This document shows positions 11,644 through 23,925 of a stretch of 64,000 nucleotides of DNA, one piece after another; within the stretch, counting starts at the first letter, position 1, and each line of letters starts with the position of its first letter. The notes beneath the pieces were generated by a model. That model did not search any database and was not told the origin of the DNA. It worked only from the letters and a program-made list of their open reading frames with translations. Source of the DNA: Piper betle (Eukaryota > Streptophyta > Magnoliopsida > Piperales > Piperaceae); contig JAURVB010013507.1 of assembly GCA_033002965.1 (NCBI GenBank), positions 124,001-188,000 on the forward strand, read 5' to 3'. The position numbers were made by a program, and so were the translations under genes.

Positions 11644-12010
11644 CTAGTCTTTAACCTACGCGATGCGCAGCTAAAAGGTTCTCAAAGCAAAATCTTATTA
11701 CAATAGAAATCAAAATAAATTCTAATTACAATAAAAAATGATTAAAAGATTCAAAAAATCCTATTTACAATAAAAAATAATATTTTTAGTAGTAAGAAAT
11801 GAAAGGTAATATTGAAAAATGATTAGAGGACACATGGCAGCACTGTATTAAAAGTCTTCTCTTTATATATTAGTAAAAAAATATTAAATGATTCGAAATA
11901 AATCTTATTTATAATATAAAAAATAATATTTTTACTAATAAGAAATAAAAAGTAATATTGTATAATAATTAGAGGACACATAACAACACCCTATTAAAAG
12001 TCCTTTATTT
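11644..12010 (-). mobile_element. Helitron-like 3' terminus with an internal duplicated unit
   Basis: Read on the minus strand, the end is a short hairpin (CTGCGCATCGCGTAG, six paired bases with a 3-base loop), eight bases of spacer, CTAG, and then a T. Plant Helitron 3' ends have exactly this form: a hairpin just before CTRR, inserted next to T. Further into the element a unit of roughly 135 bp occurs twice (11760-11875 and 11885-12005), each with TTAGAGGACACAT and CTATTAAAAGTC-like runs. The 5' end (TC) was not located and no helicase is present, so it would be non-autonomous. Confidence 0.45.
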
Positions 12011-12735
12011 TATATTATATATAAAATAAATATGACACATAATGATATAATAAATTGATAAATATAATATTTGAATTTGAATCGGCTCCAGATATTTAGA
12101 TTTGGATCGGATTCGAATACAAACCCAGCCCTAATTCACCAAAAAATAAAAGTGAAACCCTAACGGCTACTTGGACCGGTCATTCTTCATAGTTTTCAAA
12201 TCCACCGACCTCTTCCCTTTCTTCCTTCCTCCCTCCTTCCTTCCCTACTACTCGATCAAGGTACCTATCTTCGCTCTCTTGATTCAATCTCTACTTATAC
12301 CCAACATTTTCTCTCCATCCTTGGTTATTGGTACATAGTTGGATTATAAGAGTTTGATTTTTTTTGTGACATATTAATTGTGTTTCCAAGTGCTTTGATT
12401 GGTACCAATTACGTTGGTCTCATTTGAAACGCCTGTTGGTCTTGCCCTATTCCAAGTGCTAGATGAAGGGTGTTGGGCCCTATAGGCACCCAAAAGGAAC
12501 TTGAAATAGATTTTATAGGCCTCTCTTAATCTAAAAGCTAGTTCAAAAAATAAGATTTTATAATTAGCTTCTATACAAACTATATCATACCATCTGAATC
12601 ATCTCCTCACACATGTTAGGTCCGTATATTATAGTGGAGTTTCAAAATACTCCAATTTGGGCTGCCTGCCATACCACATCATACCATCTGAATCATCCCC
12701 ACCTCGCACATGCTAAATTCACATGTCATAGTGAA

Positions 12736-13384
12736 TAGGGTTGCTAATTGAGCGAGCCAGCTCGTGAGCATTTAGCGTTCGGCTCGGTTTGACTCGACTC
12801 GAAACTCGACATTTAAATGCTCGACTCGAACTCGACTCGAACTCGAATCTTACGAGCCGAGCTTGAGCAAGGTCGTGTTCGACTCGACTCGACTCGGTTA
12901 TAACTCAAAATCGACTCGAAATCGACTCGTAGCTCGATTCGAACTCGACTCGATAAAATAATATAATAATATAGTCTTTATATTATATTATATTATATTA
13001 TATTATATTATATTATATTATATTATATATATATATATGCAATATAATAATAAAGAAGTAAGATAGTTGAGATGGTAAGTATTCACCTTGATGACTTCAA
13101 GGTTGTGGGTTCAAACCACATTGGCTTTAATTTTTTTAAGTGAAGTACTTTTGACTTTTAATCGAGCTGGTTTCGAGCTGGCGAACGAGCTCATAAAAAT
13201 TAAGCAGTTTAAGTATATTCGAGCTCGAGTCGAGCTCGAACACATAAAAGATATTCGAGTCGAACTCGAGCATGTATGTCCAAAACTCGTTCGATCTCGA
13301 GTCGAGTTCGAACGAGTTTCGAACTATTCGAGCCGAGCTCGAACACATGTCGAACTCGGCTCGCTCGCTCAATTAGCACCCCTA
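12736..13384. mobile_element. hAT-type MITE with 8-bp target-site duplication
   Basis: The ends are TAGGGTTGCTAATTGAGCGAG on the left and, on the minus strand, TAGGGGTGCTAATTGAGCGAG on the right. The element is flanked by perfect 8-bp copies of ATAGTGAA (12728-12735 and 13385-13392). An 8-bp duplication and TAGGG ends are hallmarks of the hAT superfamily. Both arms are packed with GACTCGACTCGAACTCGA-like runs, so the arms can fold on each other. The centre has a TATTATATTATA microsatellite (about 12975-13038) and a tRNA-like segment. There is no transposase. It inserted into the TRIM interior and is therefore younger than that element. Confidence 0.88.
13063..13125 (+). other. tRNA-like (SINE-like) segment inside the hAT MITE
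   Basis: The run TAGTTGAGATGGTAAGTA (13065-13082) resembles a pol III A box as in tRNA genes. GGGTTCAAACC (13107-13117) is a near-perfect B box. Spacing is about 25 bp, shorter than in a normal tRNA gene but within range for degenerate tRNA-derived repeats. A T-rich tail follows. It may be a SINE fragment captured by the MITE; promoter activity is unproven. Confidence 0.4.
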
Positions 13385-13788
13385 ATAGTGAAGTTTGCCA
13401 CATCATACCATCAGAATTATCTCTTCCTCATACATGCTAATTTCACATGAATCATCTCCACCTTACACATGCGAAGTCCACATATTATAATGAAGTTCAC
13501 CACATCATACCATCTGAATTATCTCCTCCTCATACATGCTAGGTTCACACGACCAATATGCTAGGTCTCCTCCTCATACATGCTAGGTTCACATGACCAA
13601 TATGCTAGGTTCACATGACCAATTAGGTTCTGATACCACTGTTGGGTCCTATAGGCCCTCCAAAAGACTCAAAATAGGTTTCATAAACCCTTCTTAATCT
13701 AAAAGCTAGTTCAAAGAATAAAGTTTTCTCATTACCCTATATACAAGTCACCAACACAATTCACGACTGACATGGGATTAACCCAACA

Positions 13789-16700
13789 AATGGAAGCTCT
13801 CCAAAGTTGAGGTGTTTGGCCTGTTTGGCTTGATGTTGATGTCTTTCTGTCTTGCATTCTATGTGTTTGTGTTAAGATTTAAGTTAGTATTGTTAGTTTG
13901 ATTCTGATTTTTTGGTTTGTAGGACTTGTGGAAAGAGTTTGGAAGAGCAGAATCAGGTAGAAAGGTTGCGTTCATCAGAACTTTTTGTGTTCTGAATTCC
14001 AAGCAATTACAACTACAAGCATCAGAAATTGTAGGCATTGTCTTCGACCTATCTTTTTTATTTTTGTTTCAACATTTCTGGTGAGGATCATCTTTTTGCC
14101 TCAAAACTTCACACCACTTCTTACCACCTAAAATAACATTCATAACATAACAAACCTCAAATAAAGAATTAAGGTTATCTCTAATAAATGATATATTGCC
14201 TATAAGCATTGACTTAAAATTTTCAAAAACTTTCGTCTCATCGGTTACACATTTCCCCGTTGGTTTGGGATACCCTCTCTTTGTGTAAGTCTTGAATTTG
14301 TAGGTGTGTGTAAAAGTCACCTTGAAAAATAATAATAACATATAGCGAACAATCTTCCAAAATCATTTCAAATAATAAATCTTGGAAAAAATTATAGGGG
14401 AATCATGTCTTTAGATGATAGTTAATAAGATATAAATATTTAGTTAAAGGAAATCTAAATTATTAGTCACTTCGTATTGAAAAGAAAAGTTTTAAAAAAT
14501 AAAATAAAATATTTTGCCGCCTAAAAAATGTAATTGTAGAAGAGGAATTTGTGGAGGGTGAATAGCACACAATGCAACTCCCTCTAACAGGTTTCAAGTT
14601 TTAACTTTTTTATTTTGCTTTGTTATTGAGAAAAAAAATGTGAGGAAAAGCATAGTTTTCTCACTTTTTAATGTTATTTTTAAATATTGTAAACATTCGC
14701 TTATTTGATTGTCAAGAAAATATGAAAAGAAAACTACATTTCATTTTTCTTAGAAAAGTGAAAAAAGGGAGAAAGTGTTCTTTCCAAGATTTGTTTTCTT
14801 TTAAACCAAACAGCAATCAATTATTAGAAATTATTTTGTTTTCATTTTTGTTCTCTTTTTAGGGCAAACTTTTGCTTTTTATTCTTTTTCTTTCCACCAC
14901 AAACGTGTTAATTCAAGCATAACATTTTATAAAAATAATTGTAGTTCGTGGTTGGAGATAAATATTTTTACTAAAACTTAGGTTTGTAATGATCGGGTCT
15001 AATTAAAACACAATGTGCCAAGTTATTTCTTCAAAAATCGTTAACCTAATTAAAATTTTATTTATCATTCTCATTAATAAACCATATCAATATTATTCAA
15101 GCCGGCGTTGAATGTGAGACAAATTTTAAAAGTCTTACGATCCACCTAGTTTTAAAAATTCTATTTTTAGAATTTTTAATCTTCGACCTACGGGCCTAGT
15201 CAATAATCCAATCTAACTTACCATTGCATATTAAACCAAATTGGCTATGATATCATCTATAACAATTCGGCCCAAGTGCAATATGATTTATCAAGGCATC
15301 TCTTAAAAATTATTAATTAAGATTTATAAATCATTTTCACTGACAAATTAGATCTTACTTTAGTAGATATGAGATGTAAGATTAACTTAAAAAGTCTTAT
15401 AAGGCTGTTTATAATGATTATTTAAACTATTTGAATGTACTAATAAGATAATGTTTCAATAAAAAGTTGCGTTACAATGTCTTAAAAAATTTTTTTGTAA
15501 AAAACTATGAGAATATATCATAAATAGCCATATTTTTAATGTTTTATATTACAAATGCCCAAAAAAATAAATTTTTACCAGATATAGCCATATTTCCAAT
15601 TTTAACTTCACATGTAGTCAATTCATATACTTTAAGCATAAATAGCATATATAACTCATAGTATTTACTTTATTAACATAACTACCCTTAATTTAATTTC
15701 AAATTTTCTTAACTAAAATTTTCTTACTTTCTTTGTGATGAATGATATTTAGTTATTTTAAAAAACTTCAAATTAAAAATATTTTAGATAGAATAAAAGT
15801 TTTAATTTCTAATGAAATATGACAATTCAAATTCAAAATTTAACACCAAAATTTTTTTATTTTAATAGTTAAAAATTTTAAATATATATATATCTAAAAA
15901 TTTTACCTTATGTTTTTTAACTCATCAATAATATAATTTTAAAACCTATTTACCGTTTATTAGCTAATCTTTTTATTTTAGATCTAAAGTTAGTAAAGAT
16001 TTTAACTTTTATCCATTATCTACTTTGTTTTTAATAAAAATGAGAGTTTTATAGGTATTTTTGTCATTAAATAAAAGTAATTAGCTTTAGTCATGATTGA
16101 TATGAAAGTTTTAAAAAAAAACTATGTTTGATATTAGTGTGAAAATTTGGCTATTTTTGAACGAAAATTTTGAAATCTACTTACTTATGACTTTTTTCCA
16201 AAAAAGACTTTTATGACAGTATTAATATATAAAGAAACCACACAATTAATTGATTTTATTTATTTAGATATTTTTTAGGTTTTATAATTATAAATATTGA
16301 CCATGTGTGATATTGACTTTTATAAAATTACTCATCAATTATTTACACGTAAGTTCAAGTGTTAACTTAGACTATGAATAGAATAACTTAATCGATCTTA
16401 GGCTACATGTTTTATATTAGTTATGACTAACATTGGAAGATTTTTCGTTAATTAATATTAATAAACGTTAATCAATTAAGAAAAAATATAAACATGAGAA
16501 GATCGTATTTTACTTTTATTACTCCTTTGACGATTAATTTAACACAATTTCTATAATTTTTACTATCAAGTTTGTGGCCGAACATTTTTAAATTAGCATT
16601 TTGCAATTAAACGAGCTTCACTGTCACCACTAGCATGCCCGAGTTGATTGTGTCAAACAAGCTTGAGTCGAATTCCTGCTCTTATATCACTATTATGTAA

Positions 16701-17763
16701 TATTTTACATCATAGAAAAAATATAATAAACTAGTTAAAATGAGTTTAAACTTTTAGAAGGTTGGAAATCATGCATAGAAAGTTTTTAAGTTTTTAATAG
16801 CACAGCAGTTAGAGAGCATGTAATAAGTCTTTAAAAATAGTTAGCCCGTGAACGTAATCATTTCTTTAAAAATAGTCCATCAAAATTGAAAATTATAATC
16901 ACACTTATATTAAGTTTGTCATCAAATTATTTTTAAAAGTAGTTAATTAAAATTAAAGATTACAAACACATTTCCACTGATACACTAAATATTAAAGAAA
17001 TTGAAAAAATTATGCCCTTAATAAAATTTGTAATATAACAACTCCACCTAAGTACAAATAAATAGGTTAATTATTTTTTAAAATAATTAACTAAAATTAA
17101 AGATGGTAAACATATCTCCGATAATATACTTGGAAATTATATATGTAAGTACCAGATGTGGAGGACTAATTATTAAGGGGATCTTAAAGAACTCCTTACT
17201 TAGTATTAAAAGAATTGAATATTGCATACAATACAAACACAAAAAATACATGGTGGGCTAATTGAAATGGGCAAAATCTTTTGAAAAGGTAGGAGGTTTG
17301 TTGGAAGAATTGATTCTAACTTTGTAATAACAGGACTTTTCACAAGTTGGTTGATGAAAAAGTGGAAACAAGAGTAGGTTTATCGGGAAAAAATTTCCTA
17401 AATGTGACTCACCTTCATGCGACCTCAAGCACCGGAGAATTGCAGAAAGTAACAAATTTATTTCATTCCTGAATTCCAAAGATTTGTCAAGTTAACAGCA
17501 TACAGAATGAATTATGAACTAAAACGAATTGAAATATACAGACAAGGTGTATATGTGATCCTTGGCCTCTTCAAAGCTAGTCATCCGGAAAAACAAAGGA
17601 AAACAAAATGGATTGTCTGCAACTCAACGTAATGATACAATGAAGCTGCAATCCGCGACCAATAAAAAAGTCACCAAGAAACCAGCAAGATGCCTCTGAG
17701 TTTAGAAGTTCTGACATACATCTCAATTAAGGTGGAGAGAAGCGAAGAAATGTAACCTAAGAG
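13789..17763. other. Long AT-rich intergenic region, no gene recognised
   Basis: Very AT-rich DNA with many short homopolymers. Near 15090-15270 there is a degenerate stretch ending in a minus-strand copy of ATGATATCATAGCC, which looks like a decayed LTR-element primer-binding site. A T-rich patch at 15480-16210 repeats ATAGCCATATTT phrases and may be an old MITE. Nothing here supports a gene. Confidence 0.5.
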
Positions 17764-20700
17764 TTATGGCATCCTTTCTTTCCCTTTCGATCGACTACTG
17801 CTCTTATCCTTTTTTCGCCGTTGTCCCACAGTAGTATCTTCCACTAATGGCCCAGACCAAGTTGAAACTGGTACCTTTTGGCCAGTAAATGTGGTACTGA
17901 AAGAAACTTCTGGTGGGTCATATGTTGGATCCATGTAATGTGAAGAACCCAAGGTGTAGCCAAGAGCTCCATCCTGGTGGGGAGGAGGAAATTTTTCACT
18001 TTTACTCTTTGCATTTGCGTGTGTAATAAGACGTCGCCGCTGCAAAAGTAGACAATGCACACAACCTTAAAGAATATCTCAACATGCAGACTGATGAAAT
18101 TAGCAGCATCATGTAGATGTCTCCATTATAAGACAAATATATGATAAAGCTAAAAATGGAGAATAAGAATTGTGTCACATACATCTAGATTGGCCTGTAG
18201 TTCGGCATTAGCTTCAGGAGCTGGAATTGCTTTAGCTGGCCGTTCCCTAGGTCGAGTTTTCTTCACATTATCCCCCTTAGCTCGCCCGGCAGCTCGCAAC
18301 CTACAAAAGTTTTTATACATGAAGAAAGTCAATGTAATGAAAAAAAAATCTCATATGATCTCAACTGTGAAGAAAAATAATGGGAAATCAATTTGAACAG
18401 AAGAACTATTCATTCTGATAGATGTTGGAGCATAGACTAATATGTGAACCAGCTGAAGTGTAAACATAAATTACAACTCATATAATCAGTAACAATTGTA
18501 AAGGAAGTGAAAACGATGCAATTATAAAGTGAGTGCCCCCAAGAAATGATGCTTAATGCCTATTAAACAACTACATAATCAGATTGGATTGCTAAATATA
18601 AATGGATGACAAGTGGATTTAATCAATTAGCTCCAAAAAACACAAATAGATAAGCCAAATAGAAGTGCCTACCTCCTAGCTTCTTCATCTCTTCGTTTTG
18701 CATCCATCTCCTTGGTTGGAGGATACTGAGGCAAGCTCGACGGATCACAGGCATATGGTTTGGTGGTAAAGAACTAGAAAGAACAAAATGAAATGATAAG
18801 ACTCCCAAATGCACATGGAAAAACTCTCCAACAAACATGAAAAGCCAAGATATATGTTGCATATAAATAGAAAAGCAATGCAAACGCTAAGAGGCACGAC
18901 AATGATATTGAGTTCTGGAGAGGCATTTAAATGTGTAAATAATACTTGTTTTGGCAATAAAAGCTAAAAAAGCTTTCAAGATACTAAATTTTTCCCAACT
19001 AGAAGTGATAGAAAAAAATATAGATTTATGACAAGAGTACTCATACTTAAAAAATAGTGGGTACGTATATCTGATTGTGTTCATCAAAAAGTTCAAATTA
19101 ATTTCAACATGGAAATTCTTTTCGACCAATGAAATAAAATTTATTGAGCCAATGGTTAGAAAGAAGCATCCATAATATTTTCAATAAAAATAAAATAAAA
19201 TTAAGCATATAACTCACTTCACTATTCAATGCAGCAGTAGCAGTCAGCCGTTCAGCAGGGTCTATTGCAAGAAGAGTTTCAATCAGTGGCAATGATGACT
19301 CTGGAAAATCCTATATGTCTCAGCTATGCATCGTTTGTAAGGCTGTTGCGGTTTAAATATAGTTGCATGCGGCAATTTAGATTTCTTCCAATAATCTTCT
19401 GAAGGAGAACCACATAATTTAAAAATCTTGTGCAGCTGCTCAACCTGAATGAAATAAGAGAAACATTTTACGGCTTTAAATTGGCCATAGGTGTTATGAA
19501 GTAAGCACTATTTATGTTGGGTTTTCTACTAAAGGATAAATTTTAAACTTTCCTTCAATTACAAGAAATGATGTACATAACAGCATTAAAATGTTAAGAG
19601 AGCTCAAACTAAAGTTTTCCCTAATTCTACAACAGCTAACAGAAAGATTTCCTTAGTCCAATGAGAATGCATTTTCGTGCTTTGAAGTAGTGTGACTATG
19701 CCAAGAAGCATTGGCGATTCATCTGAGTGGTTTTACCTTCCATAATTGGTCAAACAAGCCATTCTTTTAAAAAATTACATATCATCATTCTACTACCTGC
19801 ACACATAAGACAGCACAAACACTAATTTAAAAGTGTCGTCGGTGGGAGGTCATTCATACGGATTTACATCTTCCCATGTAAATGTCTGTGCTATTGAATA
19901 TTTATAAGAGAACCTGACAGCACAAGGTTGAGCTGATTGAGATGACAATGATTGCGCTTTTTCATGGTTTGTGCTATTCATCATCTCATCTATTAGTCCC
20001 GCAGGCAATCGGATCTGGTGGAAGAGGTTGTAATATACACTATATAAGATCATAAATAGATCACCTCTATAGTCAACTTGCATGATTTCATATCCACATT
20101 ATATCTCCGTGACAGTTTGTCATTAGAATGAGTAATTCCGCCATGTCACACAAATTGCAACTGCTAAATTTGTTGCTCATGCCTTGTGAAATAGCCACAT
20201 CAGACTGACCCAACTCCAAAAACATAAAAAAATCTGCAATCAGATTTTTCTATGCACACATTTGTAAGAAACTACCTATGACCGTGAAACTTCTAAGTAC
20301 TACAAATAAAAATTCCATACCCAGATGTAAGCATTACTTTTTTCCAACCCTTGATAAGCAATATTACCATTAGAAAAGGCAAGAAAGGAAGATCAAAAGT
20401 GGAAATCTCCAGTATCTAGTATTACCTCAGTACGACCAGGCATGATAGGCTTGCCAGCCAATAACTCTGCAAGAATACAGCCGGCACTCCAAAGATCCAC
20501 GCCAACACCATATTCAGTAGCCCCCAACAGAAGCTCAGGCGGGCGATACCACAACGTAACGACGCGACTCGTCATGGGATGCTTCTTACTCGGATCAGAA
20601 AAGGAAGCTAGCCCAAAATCAGCAATCTTAAGTATGCCGCCATTGTCTAGAAGCAAGTTCGACCCCTTGATGTCTCGATGCAGCACGCCTCGAGTGTGGC

Positions 20701-21648
20701 AGTGCTCAAGCCCCGACAACAACTGACGCATATAGCATTTCACCTGCCACAGTACTCAAACTCCTTGAGCATCAAAACAGAAGTGCATTCCAGAAACGAA
20801 ACCTCTACATTACATTACAAAAAAGAAAAAGAAAGAAACATAAAAACAGACCTGCGGCTCAGAGAACTTAATACCAGGACTGGCAGCAAGGCCGGCCAGA
20901 TCATGCTCCATGTACTCAAACACAAGATACAAACTGCAATGCATGCGCGAAGTGACCAACCCTTCCAATTTCACCACATTGGGGTGATCTAGATGCCGGA
21001 GAATCCGAATCTCCCGAGCCATGAACTTCACACTCTCCGGCTCCAAGTTATCAAACCGGACCTTCTTCAACGCCACAATCTTACCCGTCAATGTGTCTCT
21101 AGCTTTGTACACATTACTATACGTCCCTTGCCCAATCTACCAGATACATATAACCAGTTCATCAGCTCGCCCATCATCAAAAACACATACGATACATTGA
21201 AATCCAGGAATCGAATAGGTTGAAGGAAGGAGCTAACCTTGTCGAGCTTTTCGAACGAATCGGCTCGGCGAGGGATCCATCCGTTGAGAGCTTCCCCGGC
21301 AACATCAGACAACCAAGAAGGCCAACCGGCGGCGACCTGCTCCCCACGCCGGCTCTTGGGCGGGTTCCCGAGCCTAGGGTTAGCCCGGCCGCCCCGCCGC
21401 CGCCGGCTGCTGCCCTCATCCTTCCTCTCGCCGTCGCCGCCGCCGCCCCCATTCCGCACCTCCGCCGCCGAAACCTGCAACTTCCTCGCAGACACCTCCG
21501 CCGCCGAAACCTGCAACTTCCTCGCAGACACCTCCGCCGCCTCCGCCTCCGCCTCTGCGGCGGCCTCCCCGCCGCCAGCGGCTCGGGCGGCGGACCTCTT
21601 CCTCGGCCCAGCGTCGTCCGGCGCCTCCTTCACGAAGACGCAGCCCAT
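17764..21648 (-). CDS. Plant CDK-like Ser/Thr protein kinase, seven exons, one frameshift
   Basis: Exons on the minus strand: 21648-21238, 21136-20852, 20743-20426, 19444-19218, 18773-18673, 18300-18183, 18039-17764, about 578 residues. It belongs to the plant CDK-like group with long N- and C-terminal arms (Arabidopsis At1g54610 type). The N-terminus MGCVF is an N-myristoylation and acylation signal, which suggests membrane attachment. Visible parts: GWIPRRADSFEKLDK, Gly-rich loop IGQGTYSNV (138-146), catalytic Lys in ALKK (about 161), PESVKFMARE in place of the PSTAIRE helix, HRDIKGSN (Asp about 256), DFG (about 274), and activation segment SRVVTLWYRPPELLLG. The tail has PAPEANAELQANLD and WSGPLV. 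Exon 1 holds a perfect 36-nt tandem duplication. Exon 4 is 227 nt instead of 228: one base is missing at about 19309-19314, after IAETY, where the family has a KDFP-like segment. Everything after reads correctly one base later. This is probably an assembly error; otherwise the gene is truncated inside the kinase domain. Confidence 0.92.
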
Positions 21649-23172
21649 GGCCGAGGCCCCAAAACCTCATCTCTCACACCATCGCCGGGTGGAGGTAAGT
21701 CGGAGGCCGAGATGGCGGCCCGATCCGAAGAGAAAAGGTTGCGCGGGCGACAAAAATGATTGGGGGGCGGAGCACGGGGTGTCGGGCGTGGGTGCTAATC
21801 AGAGTGTTTGAGGTTGGGGATCCGCCATGAAAGCTCCTGCTTCAATCTAATGGACAAAGCTTTTTGGGTCGTTCTCGATTGTTGTTGTTGTTGTTGTTTG
21901 GGATGGGATTGAAGATCCTTTGCAGGTCCTACTGGTTTTTGGGAGTCAAAAGGAAGGAGGAAGAGGGAAGCAGGGTTTTTTTTTTTTTGAATAAAATAAG
22001 GGGTTTTTTTTAAAAAAACGTTTATTTATATATTTTTGTAAATAAAAATAAAAAATTTTATTTTCAAAATTAAAATTTTCATCATGGGTGCTTTTTTTAA
22101 TTTTTTCGTCTTATTTATTAAATTAATTATAATAAATTTAATTTTAAACTATATCTAAACTAAAAATAAGTCATTGGAATAAAAATTTTACCTTCTTTTC
22201 CACACAAATAAATCTTATAAGCTACATAAGGTATTCTTAAATTCTAATATAAAATATGAAAAAATACTAATAAAAATAATTGAGTTACCACATATTGAAA
22301 ATATTTTCATAAAATATTATATATTCAGATCATATAACTCTAATCTACATCTGAAAATATTTTTAGTATATAATATATTTGAATAATGAAAAATCCATAG
22401 CCTATTCAAACTAGTTAATGTAAGATGAAGTGAAGAACTGATTTTGGCTCAACTTTGAACGATGGGCACGATCAAAGTTTGTACGATCCACGTGTCAATC
22501 AATCGGGAGGAGTAAATATTTTTTTATAAAAAATATGCAAAAACGAATATTAAATATTAAATATTTGAACCCATTATTAAAAGGCATCAAAAAACGAAGA
22601 CAAATTAGTCGGTGAATAGATTGGGTGGGGACAAGGGAAAAAAACGTTGACAAGCATGTGGTGCCAAAACACCGTTGAACGGAAAGGGGAACCTCTAATA
22701 AATCATAATTTTGACCCAATAAATAAAGAAATCACACTTTATAACTATTTTTTATTATGAGATTAGTTATGTGTTTATAGAATAAGGACATTAATTGGAC
22801 TTTTCGATTTTTCGAATTCGAGTCAACTTTAATGTACTTTAAATCAACCCGGAGGAAGCTCTTGAACTACATTTATCTATAATTTTTTCCTTTAAGGCTT
22901 AAGAGTTCAATTTTGTATCAATTACCAGGAATGGTTTGGGACAATTTAGTGAGCCCATCACCCATTGAGCAAGACGACTAAGACCTGTATTGTGCAAGTT
23001 GATTTCATGGCAGAAGAAAGGAAAATGAATAAGATGGGAAATCTCAAATTCACCCTAATCCAAAGGCAAAAATCTTGACCATATGATTTCTTCTATAGAC
23101 ATTGATTTAAAGTAATTCATGCAAGGAATTAGTAACGTTGCTCGTGTATAGAAGACTCAATTACGTACTCTA

Positions 23173-23179
<7 letters not shown>

Positions 23180-23204
<25 letters not shown>
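23180..23204. repeat. TA dinucleotide microsatellite
   Basis: An uninterrupted run of TA/AT of about 25 bp. Confidence 0.9.
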
Positions 23205-23469
23205 CATTATATATAACTTACTAAAAATAAAGTATAGCTCCCAATATAAAATGAACGTGGATAATGAGGATGATGAGGTGTATCTTTGTTTAATTTTTTG
23301 AGTTTTTTACCGTGAACGGGAGAAATTTTTTTATATTATCATGTGGTGGTGGAAAAATTATTATCAGAAAAGAAGGAGAAATATAAATTATCTAAAATAT
23401 TCTTATTTAATAAATTAAATAAATTCAATTAAACACACACATATATATACATATATAAAAAATTCAAAG

Positions 23470-23562
23470 GCCCGCGTGGCCAGGATCCGGCCACCCAAGG
23501 TCTCGGTGGATAGATCCTGGCTACCCAAAGGCATGCGGCCAGATCCCAGCAGCCCAAATCCA
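23470..23562. repeat. GC-rich triplicate repeat, about 30-bp unit
   Basis: Three imperfect units carry the phrases CCAGGATCCGGCCACCCAA, TAGATCCTGGCTACCCAAA and CCAGATCCCAGCAGCCCAAA. It is a sharp GC-rich island in AT-rich DNA. No coding sense was found. Confidence 0.65.
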
Positions 23563-23925
23563 TGGTTGCAGCCCTATTAATATAATATAGCATCTAAATT
23601 AATCAAATTTAAATAAAATTTTCAATCAATCTAATTTACAAAAAAATAATGAAAACACGATAAAAGACCACTCAAAAATTAAATACATAATATTGGGGGA
23701 AATAGTAGCATATTATTAATTATTATAGAATTTCAACAATATTAAAAACATTTTTTTAATGGCCAATGTCGCCAGTCATTTAAATTATTTTTTGAGGCTG
23801 TCAACTATTGTTTAGGTTAGCAAGATCTGGTCGTCTGTACATACCCTGAAGGATAAAGTTAAAGAAAGTGGAATTTAAGCTTGGAGCTAAAATCTAATGG
23901 AATGGTGAGCTGAGTTGGAGCCACT

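Larger units (their letters stand above)
12471..13788 (-). mobile_element. TRIM (short LTR retrotransposon), copy 1
   Basis: The right LTR at 13640-13788 (149 bp) begins TGTTGGG and ends CCCAACA. A truncated left LTR at 12471-12591 shares TTAATCTAAAAGCTAGTTCA with it. Next to the right LTR the minus strand reads GTGGTATCAGAACC, a primer-binding site for initiator Met-tRNA, so the element points left. The interior is non-coding and made of short repeated phrases such as CATACCATCTGAATCATCTC and CATGCTAGGTTCACATGACC. An hAT MITE (12736-13384) is nested inside. Two more copies lie at 56.9 and 58.2 kb. TRIMs have no proteins of their own and depend on other retrotransposons. Confidence 0.75.
21649..23925. 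other. Intergenic upstream of the kinase, no gene recognised
   Basis: The first 300 bp are the divergent upstream region of the kinase gene, GC-rich near the start codon and AT-rich beyond. The remainder is AT-rich, with a TA microsatellite near 23180 and a GC-rich triplicate repeat at 23470-23560. Confidence 0.5.

Noticed and set aside
15090..15280. A degenerate LTR-element edge with a minus-strand primer-site-like phrase
   Set aside because: Only one short phrase supports it. No matching second LTR or clear boundary was found, so it is mentioned only in the region note.
21220..21811. Plus-strand open frames of 179 and 190 codons
   Set aside because: They are antisense to kinase exon 1, which has a clear conserved protein on the minus strand.
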